This document shows positions 51,493-61,337 of a stretch of DNA of 64,000 nt, piece after piece. Source of the stretch: UBA7359 sp038142205. Lineage in GTDB: Bacteria; Pseudomonadota; Gammaproteobacteria; Eutrophobiales; Eutrophobiaceae. The notes under the pieces were generated by a model that worked only from the letters and a program-made list of their open reading frames with translations, made no database searches and was not told where the DNA came from. Location: the NCBI GenBank assembly GCA_038142205.1, contig JAYQJO010000001.1, forward strand, positions 1,860,001 through 1,924,000. The letters are read 5' to 3'. The position numbers were made by a program, and so were the translations under genes. Each line of letters begins with the position of its first letter. Within the stretch, counting starts at the first letter, position 1.

Positions 51493-52544
51493 CTTATAAA
51501 TTGGTAATTTAACTGTTCGTTATTACTGAGTTGTTCGAGCGTTCTGCCCAGAGTAATTGTTTTATTTACTGCTGCTATACCGCCATGACTGATGATTTCA
51601 AAAAGCACTTCGCTTTCCTTGACTTGTTTTACCTGTACTTCAGTAACTGCTTGTATTGATTGCAGATAGGAAAGCGCTTTGGCGTAATCATCGACTGATT
51701 TAATTCCAGTCACCGCTAATTCAAGAGTTTCTGTGCCTCCTGATACAGACGTAACATATTCGCTAGCAAGTCTATCGGCCAATTCGTTAATGCCTTCTTC
51801 CAATGCAATTTCTGCAATTTGACCTTGCGATGTCCAGCTCATTCCGGCTCCATTGTTATAAACAGTCCATTGCAATTCCCACAATGTCGGTGTTGTCTGA
51901 GTTAATTTAGCTGATAGAACAACATCTGACTCATAACGACTTGATGCATTTAATAGTGGTTCTTCAAAACTTGCCCAAACATCACTGACTCTCAGTTTCG
52001 ATGTATCTTCCAAATCAAGTAAGGGAAAAAGTAACGACACACCTCTTGCTGCAGCATGCTGATCAAGCATGGCAATATATTCCGGGCTTTCTTCAAAACT
52101 CACTAATCGTCGAGAATTATCCTTCTCATGTGCCAACCAGACAAGAATAGACGGACGCTCTTTTCCCCAAATCGTTAAGCCGTAGTTTCGCATGGCATTA
52201 TTTAACGTTGCTTCGTCAAACTGCACCCAGAGTTCTTTTTCAATTTCGCCGGTTTTTGCTACTTGCTCACTTATATTCTGCTTTTGCTGATAGCGAAATT
52301 GTTGTACGAAACGGTCAGGCTGCTCCAATAAGCCGCTGATCTCACCGCTTTTGGCAATATTTCTGTTGCCAGTCAACTTGATTAAAACCTGAATCAAAGC
52401 TTGCCTGGTGGCGGGTTTTCTTTTTTCGGCAGATTCATCGCTAACCGGTGCTGTCGCCTGATAAAGGCCTGACACCTTTATGGCATATACTGGCTGGCAC
52501 ACAAGCAGAACCAAGGCAAAAAACAATGATATTTTGAGTTTCAT
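51489..52544 (-). CDS. DUF2066 secreted protein
   Basis: A 351-residue protein with a signal peptide (about 1-21) and a DUF2066 domain. Family features seen are LYQATAPVSDESAEKRKPATRQALIQVLIKLTGN (about 27-60), VQQFRYQ and IWGKERPSILVWLAHE. The function is unknown. It is divergent from purM and upstream of the PerM-like gene and hda, which is the usual arrangement. ATG start; the stop overlaps the next gene as ATGA. Confidence 0.9.
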   Translation of the reverse strand: MKLKISLFFALVLLVCQPVYAIKVSGLYQATAPVSDESAEKRKPATRQALIQVLIKLTGNRNIAKSGEISGLLEQPDRFVQQFRYQQKQNISEQVAKTGEIEKELWVQFDEATLNNAMRNYGLTIWGKERPSILVWLAHEKDNSRRLVSFEESPEYIAMLDQHAAARGVSLLFPLLDLEDTSKLRVSDVWASFEEPLLNASSRYESDVVLSAKLTQTTPTLWELQWTVYNNGAGMSWTSQGQIAEIALEEGINELADRLASEYVTSVSGGTETLELAVTGIKSVDDYAKALSYLQSIQAVTEVQVKQVKESEVLFEIISHGGIAAVNKTITLGRTLEQLSNNEQLNYQFIR

Positions 52545-52659
52545 AATCAGTACGCTATTGAAGTGTTGTCTTTAAGTCAAGGATTGCGGTTAGCTGGCGA
52601 CACCGATACCATACGCTACTTCAATTAACTGTAATTAACCGGGTTTACTCCTAAAAATA

Positions 52660-53710
52660 ATGACCAATTCCAAAGAAAAAAGTTCAGCTATAAAGATGCT
52701 GGCGTTGATATTGAACAAGGCAATGAACTCGTTCAACGGCTAAAAAAATCCGTCGGCAATACTCATAGAGAAGGTGTCATGGGAGGCTGGGTGGCTTTGG
52801 TGCTTTATTTGATTTAGGTTCATTGAATTACAAACATCCGATACTGGTTTCCGGAACGGATGGCGTCGGCACCAAAATTAAATTGGCGATTGACCATAAT
52901 ATGCACGAAACCATTGGTATCGATTTAGTCGGTATGTGCGTTAATGACTTGATCGTTCAAGGTGCTGATCCTTTATTTTTTCTTGATTACTTTGCTTGTT
53001 CCAGTCTTGATGTTGATGTTGCAGAAAAGGTCATTCGTGGTATTGCAGAAGGTTGTTCATTAGCCGGTTGTAGTTTAATTGGCGGCGAAACAGCAGAAAT
53101 GCCAGGCATGTACCAAACTGGTGAATATGATCTGGCCGGGTTTTGCGTTGGTGTTGTTGAAAAAGACGAGGTAATTACCGGAGAGAATGTTTCTGAAGGC
53201 GATGCGTTAATTGCGCTTGCTTCCAGTGGTTGCCACTCAAACGGTTATTCTTTGGTTAGAAAAATTATTGATGATACTAATCAGGACTTATCAGATACCC
53301 TAGATGGGAAACCATTATTAGAACTCTTGCTTGAACCAACACGTATTTATGTCAAACAGATTCTATCTTTAATAAAAACAGTACCTGTTAAGGCAATAGC
53401 GCACATCACCGGTGGCGGATTAATTGAAAACATTCCGCGCGTTATACCTGATAACCTATCTGTATCAATTGATAGTAGTAGCTGGGAATTAGCGCCTATT
53501 TTCAAATGGCTTCAGGAAACAGGCAATATTGAAGCACACGAAATGTATAAAACATTTAATTGTGGCGTCGGCATGGTTATTTGTGTTCCTCAGGAAAATA
53601 AAGTTGAGGCGGTTAGTCTATTGCTTGAATTAGGTGAGACGGCCTGGGAAATAGGGGAAGTTATTTCGAGTAATAGCTCATTAGAGAAAGTTCAAATACA
53701 ACGCTTTTAG
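52660..53710 (+). CDS. purM: Phosphoribosylformylglycinamidine cyclo-ligase, two frame breaks near the start
   Basis: AIR synthetase of purine synthesis. The main open frame starts only at 52823 (MNYKHPILVSGTDGVGTKIKLA), but the missing N-terminus is present upstream in two other frames. ATG 52660 reads MTNSKEK. After an A6 run (52676-52681) YKDAGVDIEQGNELVQRLKKSVGNTHREGVMGG is in the -1 frame. Near 52782-52787 a second -1 shift leads to LGGFGALFDL and on. One base added at each break gives 350 residues, the normal length. ADPLFFLDYF, GGETAEMPGMY and SSGCHSNGYSLVR are intact. purN does not follow; trmJ is convergent with a 4-bp overlap. Confidence 0.9.
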
Positions 53711-54441
53711 TTTCCGCGTTTAGTTTTAACTTTGTCCTGCACCCTGGATAAAATTCCACGTAAAATATTGTACTCACTCTCTTCCATTTGCAAACGATTA
53801 AATAGCCTTCTCATTCTATGCATGAGTAACTTAGGGTTATCAACATCATAATAATTTATATCAATTAAACAATCTTCAAGGTGTTGGTAAAACAATTCCA
53901 TTTTATCTTGGTTCACCAAGTCAGTTTTATCTTTATTGTCAGTTTGTTTTGTATTCGAGCGCAAATAGATTTCATAACAAACAATTTGAACAGCAGAGGC
54001 AAGATTTAGTGAACTATAATCAGAGTTTGTTGGTATTTGCAAAACCAAGTTACACAATTCAAGTTCTTCATTAGTTAAGCCCGAGTTTTCTCTACCGAAA
54101 ACAATAGCAACATTCGAATATTTCTTTTCTGATATGGTTTCAGCACATTCTCGTGGTGTCACTATTGGCCAGGACAAGCTTCTGGTTCTAGCGGTAGTAC
54201 CGATAACCAGATCACAATCAGATACCGCTTCTTTTAAATCATCACAAACTATAGCATTTGCCAAAATATCATCTGCACCTGTTGCTCGTGCCGATGCCTC
54301 TGCAGAAGGGAATATTTTAGGGTTCACTAAACACAATTGTTTTTGTGACATCACTTTCATAGCACGTGCCGTTGCGCCGATATTGCCCGGGTGAGTTGTC
54401 CCAACCAGTATTATTCTTACTTTATCCTGAAATTCATTCAT
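53707..54441 (-). CDS. trmJ: tRNA (cytidine/uridine-2'-O-)-methyltransferase TrmJ
   Basis: SPOUT-class methyltransferase acting on position 32 of tRNA in E. coli, 244 residues. Visible are the N-terminal IILVGTTHPGNIGATARAMKVM (residues 10-31) and the knot motifs VFGRENSGLTNEEL and IPTNSDYSSLNLASAVQIVCYE. The C-terminal extension (about 165-244) is typical of TrmJ. It is divergent from suhB, as in E. coli. ATG start. Confidence 0.95.
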   Translation of the reverse strand: MNEFQDKVRIILVGTTHPGNIGATARAMKVMSQKQLCLVNPKIFPSAEASARATGADDILANAIVCDDLKEAVSDCDLVIGTTARTRSLSWPIVTPRECAETISEKKYSNVAIVFGRENSGLTNEELELCNLVLQIPTNSDYSSLNLASAVQIVCYEIYLRSNTKQTDNKDKTDLVNQDKMELFYQHLEDCLIDINYYDVDNPKLLMHRMRRLFNRLQMEESEYNILRGILSRVQDKVKTKRGN

Positions 54442-54507
54442 ATTTCTATTACTTCACTCATCTTAATCAAGCACGTAGAATACTGTGTTTATTATCTGGA
54501 GAATATT

Positions 54508-55278
54508 ATGCACCCTATGCTTAACATTGCCATCCGCGCAGCAAGAACTGCCGGCGATGCTATTGTACGCGAATTAGATCGTGTCGGAGACCTTTCTGTT
54601 GACATAAAAGGCAAGAATGATTTTGTCACGGAAGTAGATAAAAATGCAGAATACATCATCATCGAAACGGTCAAAAGCGCATATCCAGATCATGCTTTTT
54701 TTGCCGAAGAATCAGGTAAATCTGGTAACAGTGACTATTTATGGATTATTGATCCTTTAGATGGCACGACAAACTTTTTACATGGTATTCCACACTTTGC
54801 TGTTTCTATCGCGTTACAACATAAAGGTCGACTGGATCAGGCTGTCGTTTATGACCCAATTAAACAGGAATTATTTACCGCTTCAAATGGAAAAGGGGCA
54901 CAACTCAATAATAAGAAAATACGTGTCAGCCCGCAAAAATCACTTGATGCGGCCTTATTAGCTACAGGATTCCCATTTGGAGATAACCCTGATGTCGAGG
55001 CATTCATAGATAGCTTTAGAGCACTTTATCCCAAAATATCAGGTATCCGTCGAGCCGGTGTCGCTTCATTAGATCTCGCCTATGTGGCTTGTGGTCGTCT
55101 AGATGGCTTCTGGGAATTTGGACTGAAACCATGGGATATCGCAGCAGGCGCATTATTGATACAGGAAGCAGGCGGAATTAATTCTGAAATATCAGGCGGA
55201 CTGGATTTTCTGAAAAGTGGGAATATAGTTTCTGCAAACCCGAAACTACTTAAAGAGATTATAAAAGCTTTAAGCTGA
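54508..55278 (+). CDS. suhB: Inositol-1-monophosphatase family protein SuhB
   Basis: Mg-dependent phosphatase that in E. coli also acts in rRNA transcription antitermination. With ATG 54508 (GGAG six bases upstream) the protein has 256 residues; the frame reaches 54391, but those codons overlap trmJ. Metal-binding motifs are EESG, WIIDPLDGTTNFLHGIPHFAVS and a C-terminal LKPWDIAAGALLIQEAGG. The divergent trmJ-suhB pair is conserved. Confidence 0.95.
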   Translation: MHPMLNIAIRAARTAGDAIVRELDRVGDLSVDIKGKNDFVTEVDKNAEYIIIETVKSAYPDHAFFAEESGKSGNSDYLWIIDPLDGTTNFLHGIPHFAVSIALQHKGRLDQAVVYDPIKQELFTASNGKGAQLNNKKIRVSPQKSLDAALLATGFPFGDNPDVEAFIDSFRALYPKISGIRRAGVASLDLAYVACGRLDGFWEFGLKPWDIAAGALLIQEAGGINSEISGGLDFLKSGNIVSANPKLLKEIIKALS

Positions 55279-55302
55279 TTAAATATAGAATTATCCAAAA
55301 TT

Positions 55303-56010
55303 ATGAACTTCACATTACTTATACCAACTCTCAACGAGCATGAAGGCATGAAAGTAATTATGCCTAAAATAAATAAAAACTGGTTTACCCAAATAATATT
55401 TCTAGATGGAGGCTCTACGGATGGAACTGTAGAGTATGCAAAAGAACAAGGTTATGAAGTTTATATTCAAACAAAACCTGGGATAAGAAATGCTTACAAT
55501 GAAGTTTTACCTCTAATAAGGGGAGATGCATTAATTACATTTAGTCCTGATGGAAACTCAATACCTGAATTATTACCAGAACTAATAAAAGAAATGGAGG
55601 ATAACGATAGAGACATGGTTATTGTGTCTCGTTACCTTGGTGATGCAAAAAGTGATGATGATGATTTCATTACGAGTTTTGGAAACTGGTTATTTACAAA
55701 AACTGTAAATCTTTTACATAATGGAAGTTATACAGACGTTATGGTTATTTATAGAGCATATAAAAAACAGTTAATTTATGATCTGGAACTTAATACAGAT
55801 GATGCGTATCAAACAGCAGAAAAAATGTTCAGAACAATTATAAGCTGGGAACCATTATTATCTGTCCGTGCTGCCAAACGTGAATTGAACATAAGTGAAA
55901 TACCGGGAGATGAACCTGAAAGAATTGGAGGAGAAAGAAAGCTTCAAGTATTAAAATGGGGAGCCGCTTATTACTTCCAGTTTTTTAGAGAAAAATTTTG
56001 CTGGAAATGA
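55303..56010 (+). CDS. Family 2 glycosyltransferase (DPM1-like)
   Basis: A 235-residue soluble GT-A glycosyltransferase. The N-terminus LLIPTLNEHEGMKVIMPKI is followed by FLDGGSTDGTVEYAKEQG. The nucleotide-metal region is TFSPDGNSIPELLPELI, where a usual DxD appears as SPDGN. RYLGDAKSDDDD resembles dolichol-phosphate-mannose-synthase-type enzymes. It could load a sugar on a polyprenyl phosphate for the GT-C-like proteins next to it. It opens the A/T-rich glycan cluster, 24 bp after suhB, but probably has another origin. Confidence 0.85.
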   Translation: MNFTLLIPTLNEHEGMKVIMPKINKNWFTQIIFLDGGSTDGTVEYAKEQGYEVYIQTKPGIRNAYNEVLPLIRGDALITFSPDGNSIPELLPELIKEMEDNDRDMVIVSRYLGDAKSDDDDFITSFGNWLFTKTVNLLHNGSYTDVMVIYRAYKKQLIYDLELNTDDAYQTAEKMFRTIISWEPLLSVRAAKRELNISEIPGDEPERIGGERKLQVLKWGAAYYFQFFREKFCWK

Positions 56011-56163
56011 CCAAGAACATTTGATCTTGTCAACTATTAAAGTCACGTCCACACTCCGTCCCTAGCCTTTCCTTATTTTTTTATCCTCAAACCACAGCAG
56101 TAATTATTCTTTATTTCTGACAACTGTTCTCAATCAAATAATATACTGTTTTCTCCTTATGAC

Positions 56164-57996
56164 TTATTTTTCGTAATCAGTATCCAATTTTTTCTCAAAA
56201 ACTAAAATTCCAAATTTTTGCCATCCTGAAAAAGGAATATCGCCAAAAAGATAAGTAGGTTCATACTTTTTATAGATATACTTCACAGTATCTATCAGAT
56301 AATCTTTTCCCATTACAGGCATATCCCATTCTGGTGTATACCTTGAAATAATAATGACATAATCGAACTGCTTTTCACTTAGTTCTTTTAGTAAGTCTTT
56401 CTCTCTTTCTCCCATCACCAAATCAGGTATATGCGAATTGTTAAATGTTGTTGGCACTATATTCAAGAAGTAATTCAACATATACCCTTCTGGTAGAACA
56501 ATGATTGAATCATCTTTTTTTATTTTACTTTTAAATTTATCAAGAAAAGTTTGTGCGGCATAATGCTGACGAGGATAAACATAAAAGTTACCTTTCTCTG
56601 TGTTTAGCAGTTTATTTTTCTTAGCAGCTAAATTTGAAGTATTTGAATAAGCAGACCATGACATTATTATGAAAAATATTGAAAAAGCTGTTTTGAAATA
56701 ATGCGTTCTTTTCTTATATTTATACCTTATTAATAAAGGAACATAGTGAAAAATCATTATTAATAAGCAAACACTGGCTGGAGCAAGCAAGTAAAAACCA
56801 TAAAATTCTACAGTATTATTAAAAGCCATCCTGAATGTTAGTGCTAAACTACTGATTAGCATAACCAGCATAACTTTATCTCTTATATTAAAAACTCTAC
56901 TTTTAACCAGCAAACCTACTAACAAAATAGATAAGACTAAAAGTAATCCTGTACCATTATAAAAATAGTCATAGCCTTTAACATATAAATAAAATGAAAA
57001 TATTATTAACGATAATAAATATAATATAAGCTTTATTATTTTTTGCTTATCTTTGTTTGATGTTCCTATGTCCAGATAGATAAATATACAGCCCGAAACA
57101 ACAAAAAAAACAATTGATTTTATTGATCTGGAAAAATAATAAAATATATGATCAACACCTAAAGCGCCTCTTCCTATAGGGCTACTCAGATTCTGTTTTA
57201 TGAGATAAATTATCTCATTATAAAAATACTCAATTAGTCCCATAAAATATAAGGCTAATACTAGTATTAGTAAGCTAAATAAGCTCCACAACAATAGTTT
57301 TAAATTAAAAAAACTTCCAATTTTATCGATTTGAAATAATTTCTTCTCTTCTAAAAAGAAGAAAAGAAATATTGTCATTGCTGCAACAGCTGAAAGTATT
57401 ATTTCAAGCTTCGTTAAAAGACATAGTAGAAAAACTATAATGACAATATATAGAGCCGCACTATTGTTTTTAAAAAAATAATCATAAATTGATTTATAAA
57501 GTAGAAAAAGTAAGAGGACACCAATTGTTGATGAATAACTATAAGAAAAAATATAGTTAAAAATATTTACATCCAGAGAATGAAAGGCAAAAATAAATAT
57601 AAATACTATAGAGGCTAAGAGAGCAGATTTATTATTTAAATAATATTTACTTAATAGAAAAATAACCGTCGATATATACATGGTTATGATTAAGCCGGTT
57701 ATTCTAAATACATCAAGCTCTGTACCAAAAATATAGCAAATTATAGAAAATAGATAGGGGACAAGTGGCCCGTATTCATAGTGAAAGTCTTTATATAATA
57801 CCTGTCCATCCAAAATTCTGAGGGGGACTGTCACCTCTCTGGAAACATCAATAATTAAATCACCGAATTTATCACCAAACTTTAGAAACAGGATGATATT
57901 TAATGCAATGATAATTAAAATGCTTAAATATGCATTAAGCTGTTTATTAAGGTTTAATTTTAATAAACTTGTAACGAGCGTCTCAATTTTATACAT
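56164..57996 (-). CDS. Polytopic GT-C-like membrane protein
   Basis: A 610-residue integral membrane protein with at least eleven hydrophobic segments between residues 20 and 420 and a C-terminal soluble domain (about 450-610). The first large loop contains VPLRILDGQVLYKDFHYEYGPLVPYL, a pattern I associate with ArnT/PMT-like glycosyltransferases that take sugar from a lipid-phosphate donor. Very A/T-rich. It is on the minus strand while its cluster neighbours are plus, so it has its own promoter. No specific substrate can be named. Confidence 0.75.
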   Translation of the reverse strand: MYKIETLVTSLLKLNLNKQLNAYLSILIIIALNIILFLKFGDKFGDLIIDVSREVTVPLRILDGQVLYKDFHYEYGPLVPYLFSIICYIFGTELDVFRITGLIITMYISTVIFLLSKYYLNNKSALLASIVFIFIFAFHSLDVNIFNYIFSYSYSSTIGVLLLFLLYKSIYDYFFKNNSAALYIVIIVFLLCLLTKLEIILSAVAAMTIFLFFFLEEKKLFQIDKIGSFFNLKLLLWSLFSLLILVLALYFMGLIEYFYNEIIYLIKQNLSSPIGRGALGVDHIFYYFSRSIKSIVFFVVSGCIFIYLDIGTSNKDKQKIIKLILYLLSLIIFSFYLYVKGYDYFYNGTGLLLVLSILLVGLLVKSRVFNIRDKVMLVMLISSLALTFRMAFNNTVEFYGFYLLAPASVCLLIMIFHYVPLLIRYKYKKRTHYFKTAFSIFFIIMSWSAYSNTSNLAAKKNKLLNTEKGNFYVYPRQHYAAQTFLDKFKSKIKKDDSIIVLPEGYMLNYFLNIVPTTFNNSHIPDLVMGEREKDLLKELSEKQFDYVIIISRYTPEWDMPVMGKDYLIDTVKYIYKKYEPTYLFGDIPFSGWQKFGILVFEKKLDTDYEK

Positions 57997-58079
57997 ACAT
58001 TCAGGAAAATTATTTTCTTATAATGTGTAGAATGAAACTATTATAGTGTTAAATTACTTTTTTATATATTTGAGATTTT

Positions 58080-59021
58080 ATGAGAAAAAGAATTTTAGTA
58101 ACTGGCGGCGCCGGTTTTTTAGGCTCTCACCTGTGTAAACGCCTTTTAGATGCTGGAGATGAAGTACTTTGTCTTGATAACTTTTATTCTGGCTCCAAGG
58201 AAAACATTATTGAATTGTTCTCGAACCCTTATTTTGAATTAATAAGACATGACATTACTTTTCCTACATATCTAGAAGTCGATCAAATTTATAATCTCGC
58301 CTGCCCTGCAAGTCCGGTTTTCTATCAGAAATATCCTATTCAAACGACTAAAACGAATGTGTCGGGTGCGATAAATGTACTGGGATTAGCCAAGCGACTA
58401 AATATCCCGGTATTACAAGCCTCAACCAGTGAAATTTATGGTGATCCTACTGTGCATCCTCAAACCGAAGATTATTGGGGAAATGTTAACTGTACTGGTA
58501 TCCGCTCTTGTTACGATGAAGGAAAGCGTTGCGCAGAAACATTATTTTTTGATTACCATCGAGAACTTGGCCTGGATATCAGAGTGGCAAGAATTTTTAA
58601 TACCTATGGTCCAAATATGGCAATTAATGATGGTCGTGTTGTAAGTAATTTTATAGTGCAGGCACTGCAAAATAAAGATATTACAATTTATGGAGAAGGC
58701 AAACAAACCCGTTCATTATGCTATGTTGATGATCTGATTAATGGCTTTATTAGCCTGATGAATACTGATGGAGTTCATGTGCCTGTAAATTTAGGCAACC
58801 CTATTGAAATGTCAATTCTTGAAATAGCAGAGTTGATATTGAAACTTACAAAAAGCCAATCAAAACTCATATTTAAGCCATTACCAGAAGACGACCCCAT
58901 GCAACGCTGCCCAGATATAAGCAGGGCAAAAAATCTTTTAAACTGGAAACCTGAAGTAGACCAGGAAACCGGTTTGAAAAAAACAATTGAATTTTTCAAA
59001 AACAAGTTAGAAACTGAATAA
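58080..59021 (+). CDS. UDP-glucuronate decarboxylase-type epimerase (UDP-xylose synthase)
   Basis: Extended SDR of 313 residues. NAD-binding loop LVTGGAGFLGSHLCKRLL (residues 6-23) and DNFYSGSKENI follow the UXS pattern. YNLACPASPVFYQKYPIQTTKTNV and SCYDEGKRCAETLFFDYHRE contain the catalytic Tyr and Lys. ARIFNTYGPNMAINDGRVVSNFIVQAL is the substrate motif. The family turns UDP-glucuronate into UDP-xylose, which suggests a pentose in the surface glycan. ATG start. Confidence 0.9.
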   Translation: MRKRILVTGGAGFLGSHLCKRLLDAGDEVLCLDNFYSGSKENIIELFSNPYFELIRHDITFPTYLEVDQIYNLACPASPVFYQKYPIQTTKTNVSGAINVLGLAKRLNIPVLQASTSEIYGDPTVHPQTEDYWGNVNCTGIRSCYDEGKRCAETLFFDYHRELGLDIRVARIFNTYGPNMAINDGRVVSNFIVQALQNKDITIYGEGKQTRSLCYVDDLINGFISLMNTDGVHVPVNLGNPIEMSILEIAELILKLTKSQSKLIFKPLPEDDPMQRCPDISRAKNLLNWKPEVDQETGLKKTIEFFKNKLETE

Positions 59022-59028
59022 AATCCGC

Positions 59029-59748
59029 ATGGACGAGCCTGATTCTAATCATACCTATATTGGCAAAGATCTTGAGTCAATGTCGTATGCACAAAATTAC
59101 AGTAAATGGATAATTGAGCTTTTTTTACCTTATACAGGCAATAACATAGCTGAAGTAGGCGCCGGAACAGGAAATCTGACAAACTTATTCTCAGAACTCG
59201 ATAAGGTAAGAAGCATTACTGCGTTTGAACCTTCTGAAGAAATGCATCGCGTTTTAAGCAATAATACTAATCACTCTAAAAAAATTTTAACTGTAAACAA
59301 TACAGCTTCTAAAGTTTCTGCGATATACCCCAATCGTTTCGATAGCATTTTTTATATTAATGTTATGGAGCACATCGATAATGATCAGGAAGAAGTTCAT
59401 TTAATTCACTCCATGTTAAAAGACAAAGGATATGTATGCATATTTGTCCCTGCTCTTTCCTGGCTATATAGTGATTTTGATAAATCAATAGGCCATTATC
59501 GTCGTTACCATAAAACACAACTTTTTAATTTATTTGATAAAAGCGGATTTGATATTATTAAAATAAAATATATCGATATGTTTGGCATCATTCCATGGTA
59601 TATAAACTTTGTATTATTAAAGAGAGCTCTGGATTCTAAAAGCACAAAGATATACGACACTTATGCAATACCTATAATCAAGAAATTAGACAAATTAATT
59701 GAGCTTCCTTTAGGAAAAAACCTTATATTAGTTGGACAAAAAAAATAA
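59029..59748 (+). CDS. SAM-dependent class I methyltransferase
   Basis: A 239-residue methyltransferase with motif I NIAEVGAGTGNLTNLFSEL (about 42-60), an acidic residue ending strand beta-2 (AFEPSEEM) and YINVMEHIDNDQEEVHLIHSMLKDKGYVCIFVPA near 103-136. Methylation of a glycan or lipid-linked sugar is likely from context. It lies 7 bp after the UXS gene and is followed 36 bp later by a membrane transferase gene. Specific substrate unknown. Confidence 0.85.
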   Translation: MDEPDSNHTYIGKDLESMSYAQNYSKWIIELFLPYTGNNIAEVGAGTGNLTNLFSELDKVRSITAFEPSEEMHRVLSNNTNHSKKILTVNNTASKVSAIYPNRFDSIFYINVMEHIDNDQEEVHLIHSMLKDKGYVCIFVPALSWLYSDFDKSIGHYRRYHKTQLFNLFDKSGFDIIKIKYIDMFGIIPWYINFVLLKRALDSKSTKIYDTYAIPIIKKLDKLIELPLGKNLILVGQKK

Positions 59749-59784
59749 CCATGGCATTAACGTGCTTATAAAAACTGATTTTTA

Positions 59785-61326
59785 ATGATTAAAAAAGATA
59801 AATCCTTTTATGCGTACATAGCTTTAATTTTAACCTTTGCTATATATTCATACGCATTAATTTCATTTGTATGGATTGACGGCTTAACTTCCTTTGCAAG
59901 TGATAGTGCTAATTACATGCTCATGGCCTTATATTTATCACCATGGCAAGCTCCCAGCAATGCTGTAATAGAGGTTTGGCCATATCAATTCTACCCCCCT
60001 TTTTACCCTATTATTTTAGCATTAACCGGCGCTGCTCATAGCTTTATTAGTGCCCACGTACTAACTACTGTATTTTTTCTGGTGTCTTTGCCATTGATTT
60101 ATTATTTTTTCAAGCAAACCATTAAGCATCACTGGCATGCTGTTTTTATTACAGCATTATTTGCATTAACACCTTCTACATTCTTGAATACACTGGGCAT
60201 TCTTAGTGAAAACCTTTATATCTTACTTAGCTTTGTCATACTCTTGATGTTCAGGAATCTATACAGGTATGATACAAAGATCACTGTTATATTTGGACTG
60301 ATCTTTTCTGCATTAATATTAACAAGGAGTATAGGAGTCTCATTATTTGCTGCATTCCTGATAATTGGCTTTAATCAATACAAGGACAACAAAATATCCA
60401 GTAAGCAGTTCTTTATTCCAGTTTTTATAACTGTATTAGTAAATATTATTGCCAAGCTTCTTAACAAATCGATTTTACCGACACCCTACCTGAATCAGCT
60501 TCAGGCTCTCGACATATCAGGTCAGCCAGTCGTATTGATAAACACATGGTTTACTTCCTGGCAATATTATTGGGTAGATGAATTGTATGCGCCTAATATA
60601 ATCCTCATCATTCTTGGCATTCTTTCCTTTACAGGATTAGCAGTTAGAAGTTTTAAATTAAAAGTTGATGCATTATATGTCGTCTTTTATATAGCAATAC
60701 TATTAGTATGGCCTCATCCTGGCCAAGCTTTAAGGTTTGTATACCCAATATTTCCTCTTTTAATTTTATATTCATTCTACGCAATGAACCTAATTACTAG
60801 AAATATGATTATAGATAATAAAAATAAAATTATTTCACTATTAATATTGATCTCTTTTGCAGTTGTTATTCCTACACTTTCATTTTCACGGAACCGGTAC
60901 CAGATCGGAAAAGAAAATGGATATAATCAAATATTTGAATTCTACCGCTTTCATGATATCAAGCATGCAAGATATATTGCCTCAATTGAAAAAACTATGT
61001 TTAATGATATGAAACTAATAGAAGAAGGCACAGAACTAGATGCGGTGATTCATCATTTCACTCCTGCATATATAGCTTTATTGGCAAACAGAAGCAGTAA
61101 ATATGTGAACTTTGGTTACGTTGGAGAGGACAATATACCTATGAATGACAATAGTGCTGCTGATTATGCCTATATAAGCAAACTACATCCAAGGAGAACT
61201 GGAAAGAATTATATTGGAGACGCGGAAATTGTTGTAAGTTATTCAGAGCCTACCGAATTACTATGGGAGCACTTCTCTAATGAAAATGGAAAACCAGTAT
61301 CAAAGTTTTTAAAGCTAGCCAACTAG
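59785..61326 (+). CDS. Polytopic membrane protein, GT-C/GT39-like
   Basis: A 513-residue protein with about ten hydrophobic helices (about 8-380) and a C-terminal soluble part. The first loop after helix one has the acidic pair ASDSANYMLMALYLSPWQ, the position of the catalytic Asp in GT-C enzymes. PYQFYPPFYPIILALTGA follows. The donor is probably a polyprenyl-phosphate sugar; this is by analogy. It is a different sequence from the 610-residue minus-strand protein, giving two such proteins in one cluster. ATG start. Confidence 0.75.
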   Translation: MIKKDKSFYAYIALILTFAIYSYALISFVWIDGLTSFASDSANYMLMALYLSPWQAPSNAVIEVWPYQFYPPFYPIILALTGAAHSFISAHVLTTVFFLVSLPLIYYFFKQTIKHHWHAVFITALFALTPSTFLNTLGILSENLYILLSFVILLMFRNLYRYDTKITVIFGLIFSALILTRSIGVSLFAAFLIIGFNQYKDNKISSKQFFIPVFITVLVNIIAKLLNKSILPTPYLNQLQALDISGQPVVLINTWFTSWQYYWVDELYAPNIILIILGILSFTGLAVRSFKLKVDALYVVFYIAILLVWPHPGQALRFVYPIFPLLILYSFYAMNLITRNMIIDNKNKIISLLILISFAVVIPTLSFSRNRYQIGKENGYNQIFEFYRFHDIKHARYIASIEKTMFNDMKLIEEGTELDAVIHHFTPAYIALLANRSSKYVNFGYVGEDNIPMNDNSAADYAYISKLHPRRTGKNYIGDAEIVVSYSEPTELLWEHFSNENGKPVSKFLKLAN

Positions 61327-61337
61327 ATCGTTAGTTG

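Noticed and set aside
56011..56163. Possible terminator or RNA between GT2 and the 610-residue gene
   Set aside because: Only a 5-bp CAAGA/TCTTG stem without a T run was seen; not enough to call.
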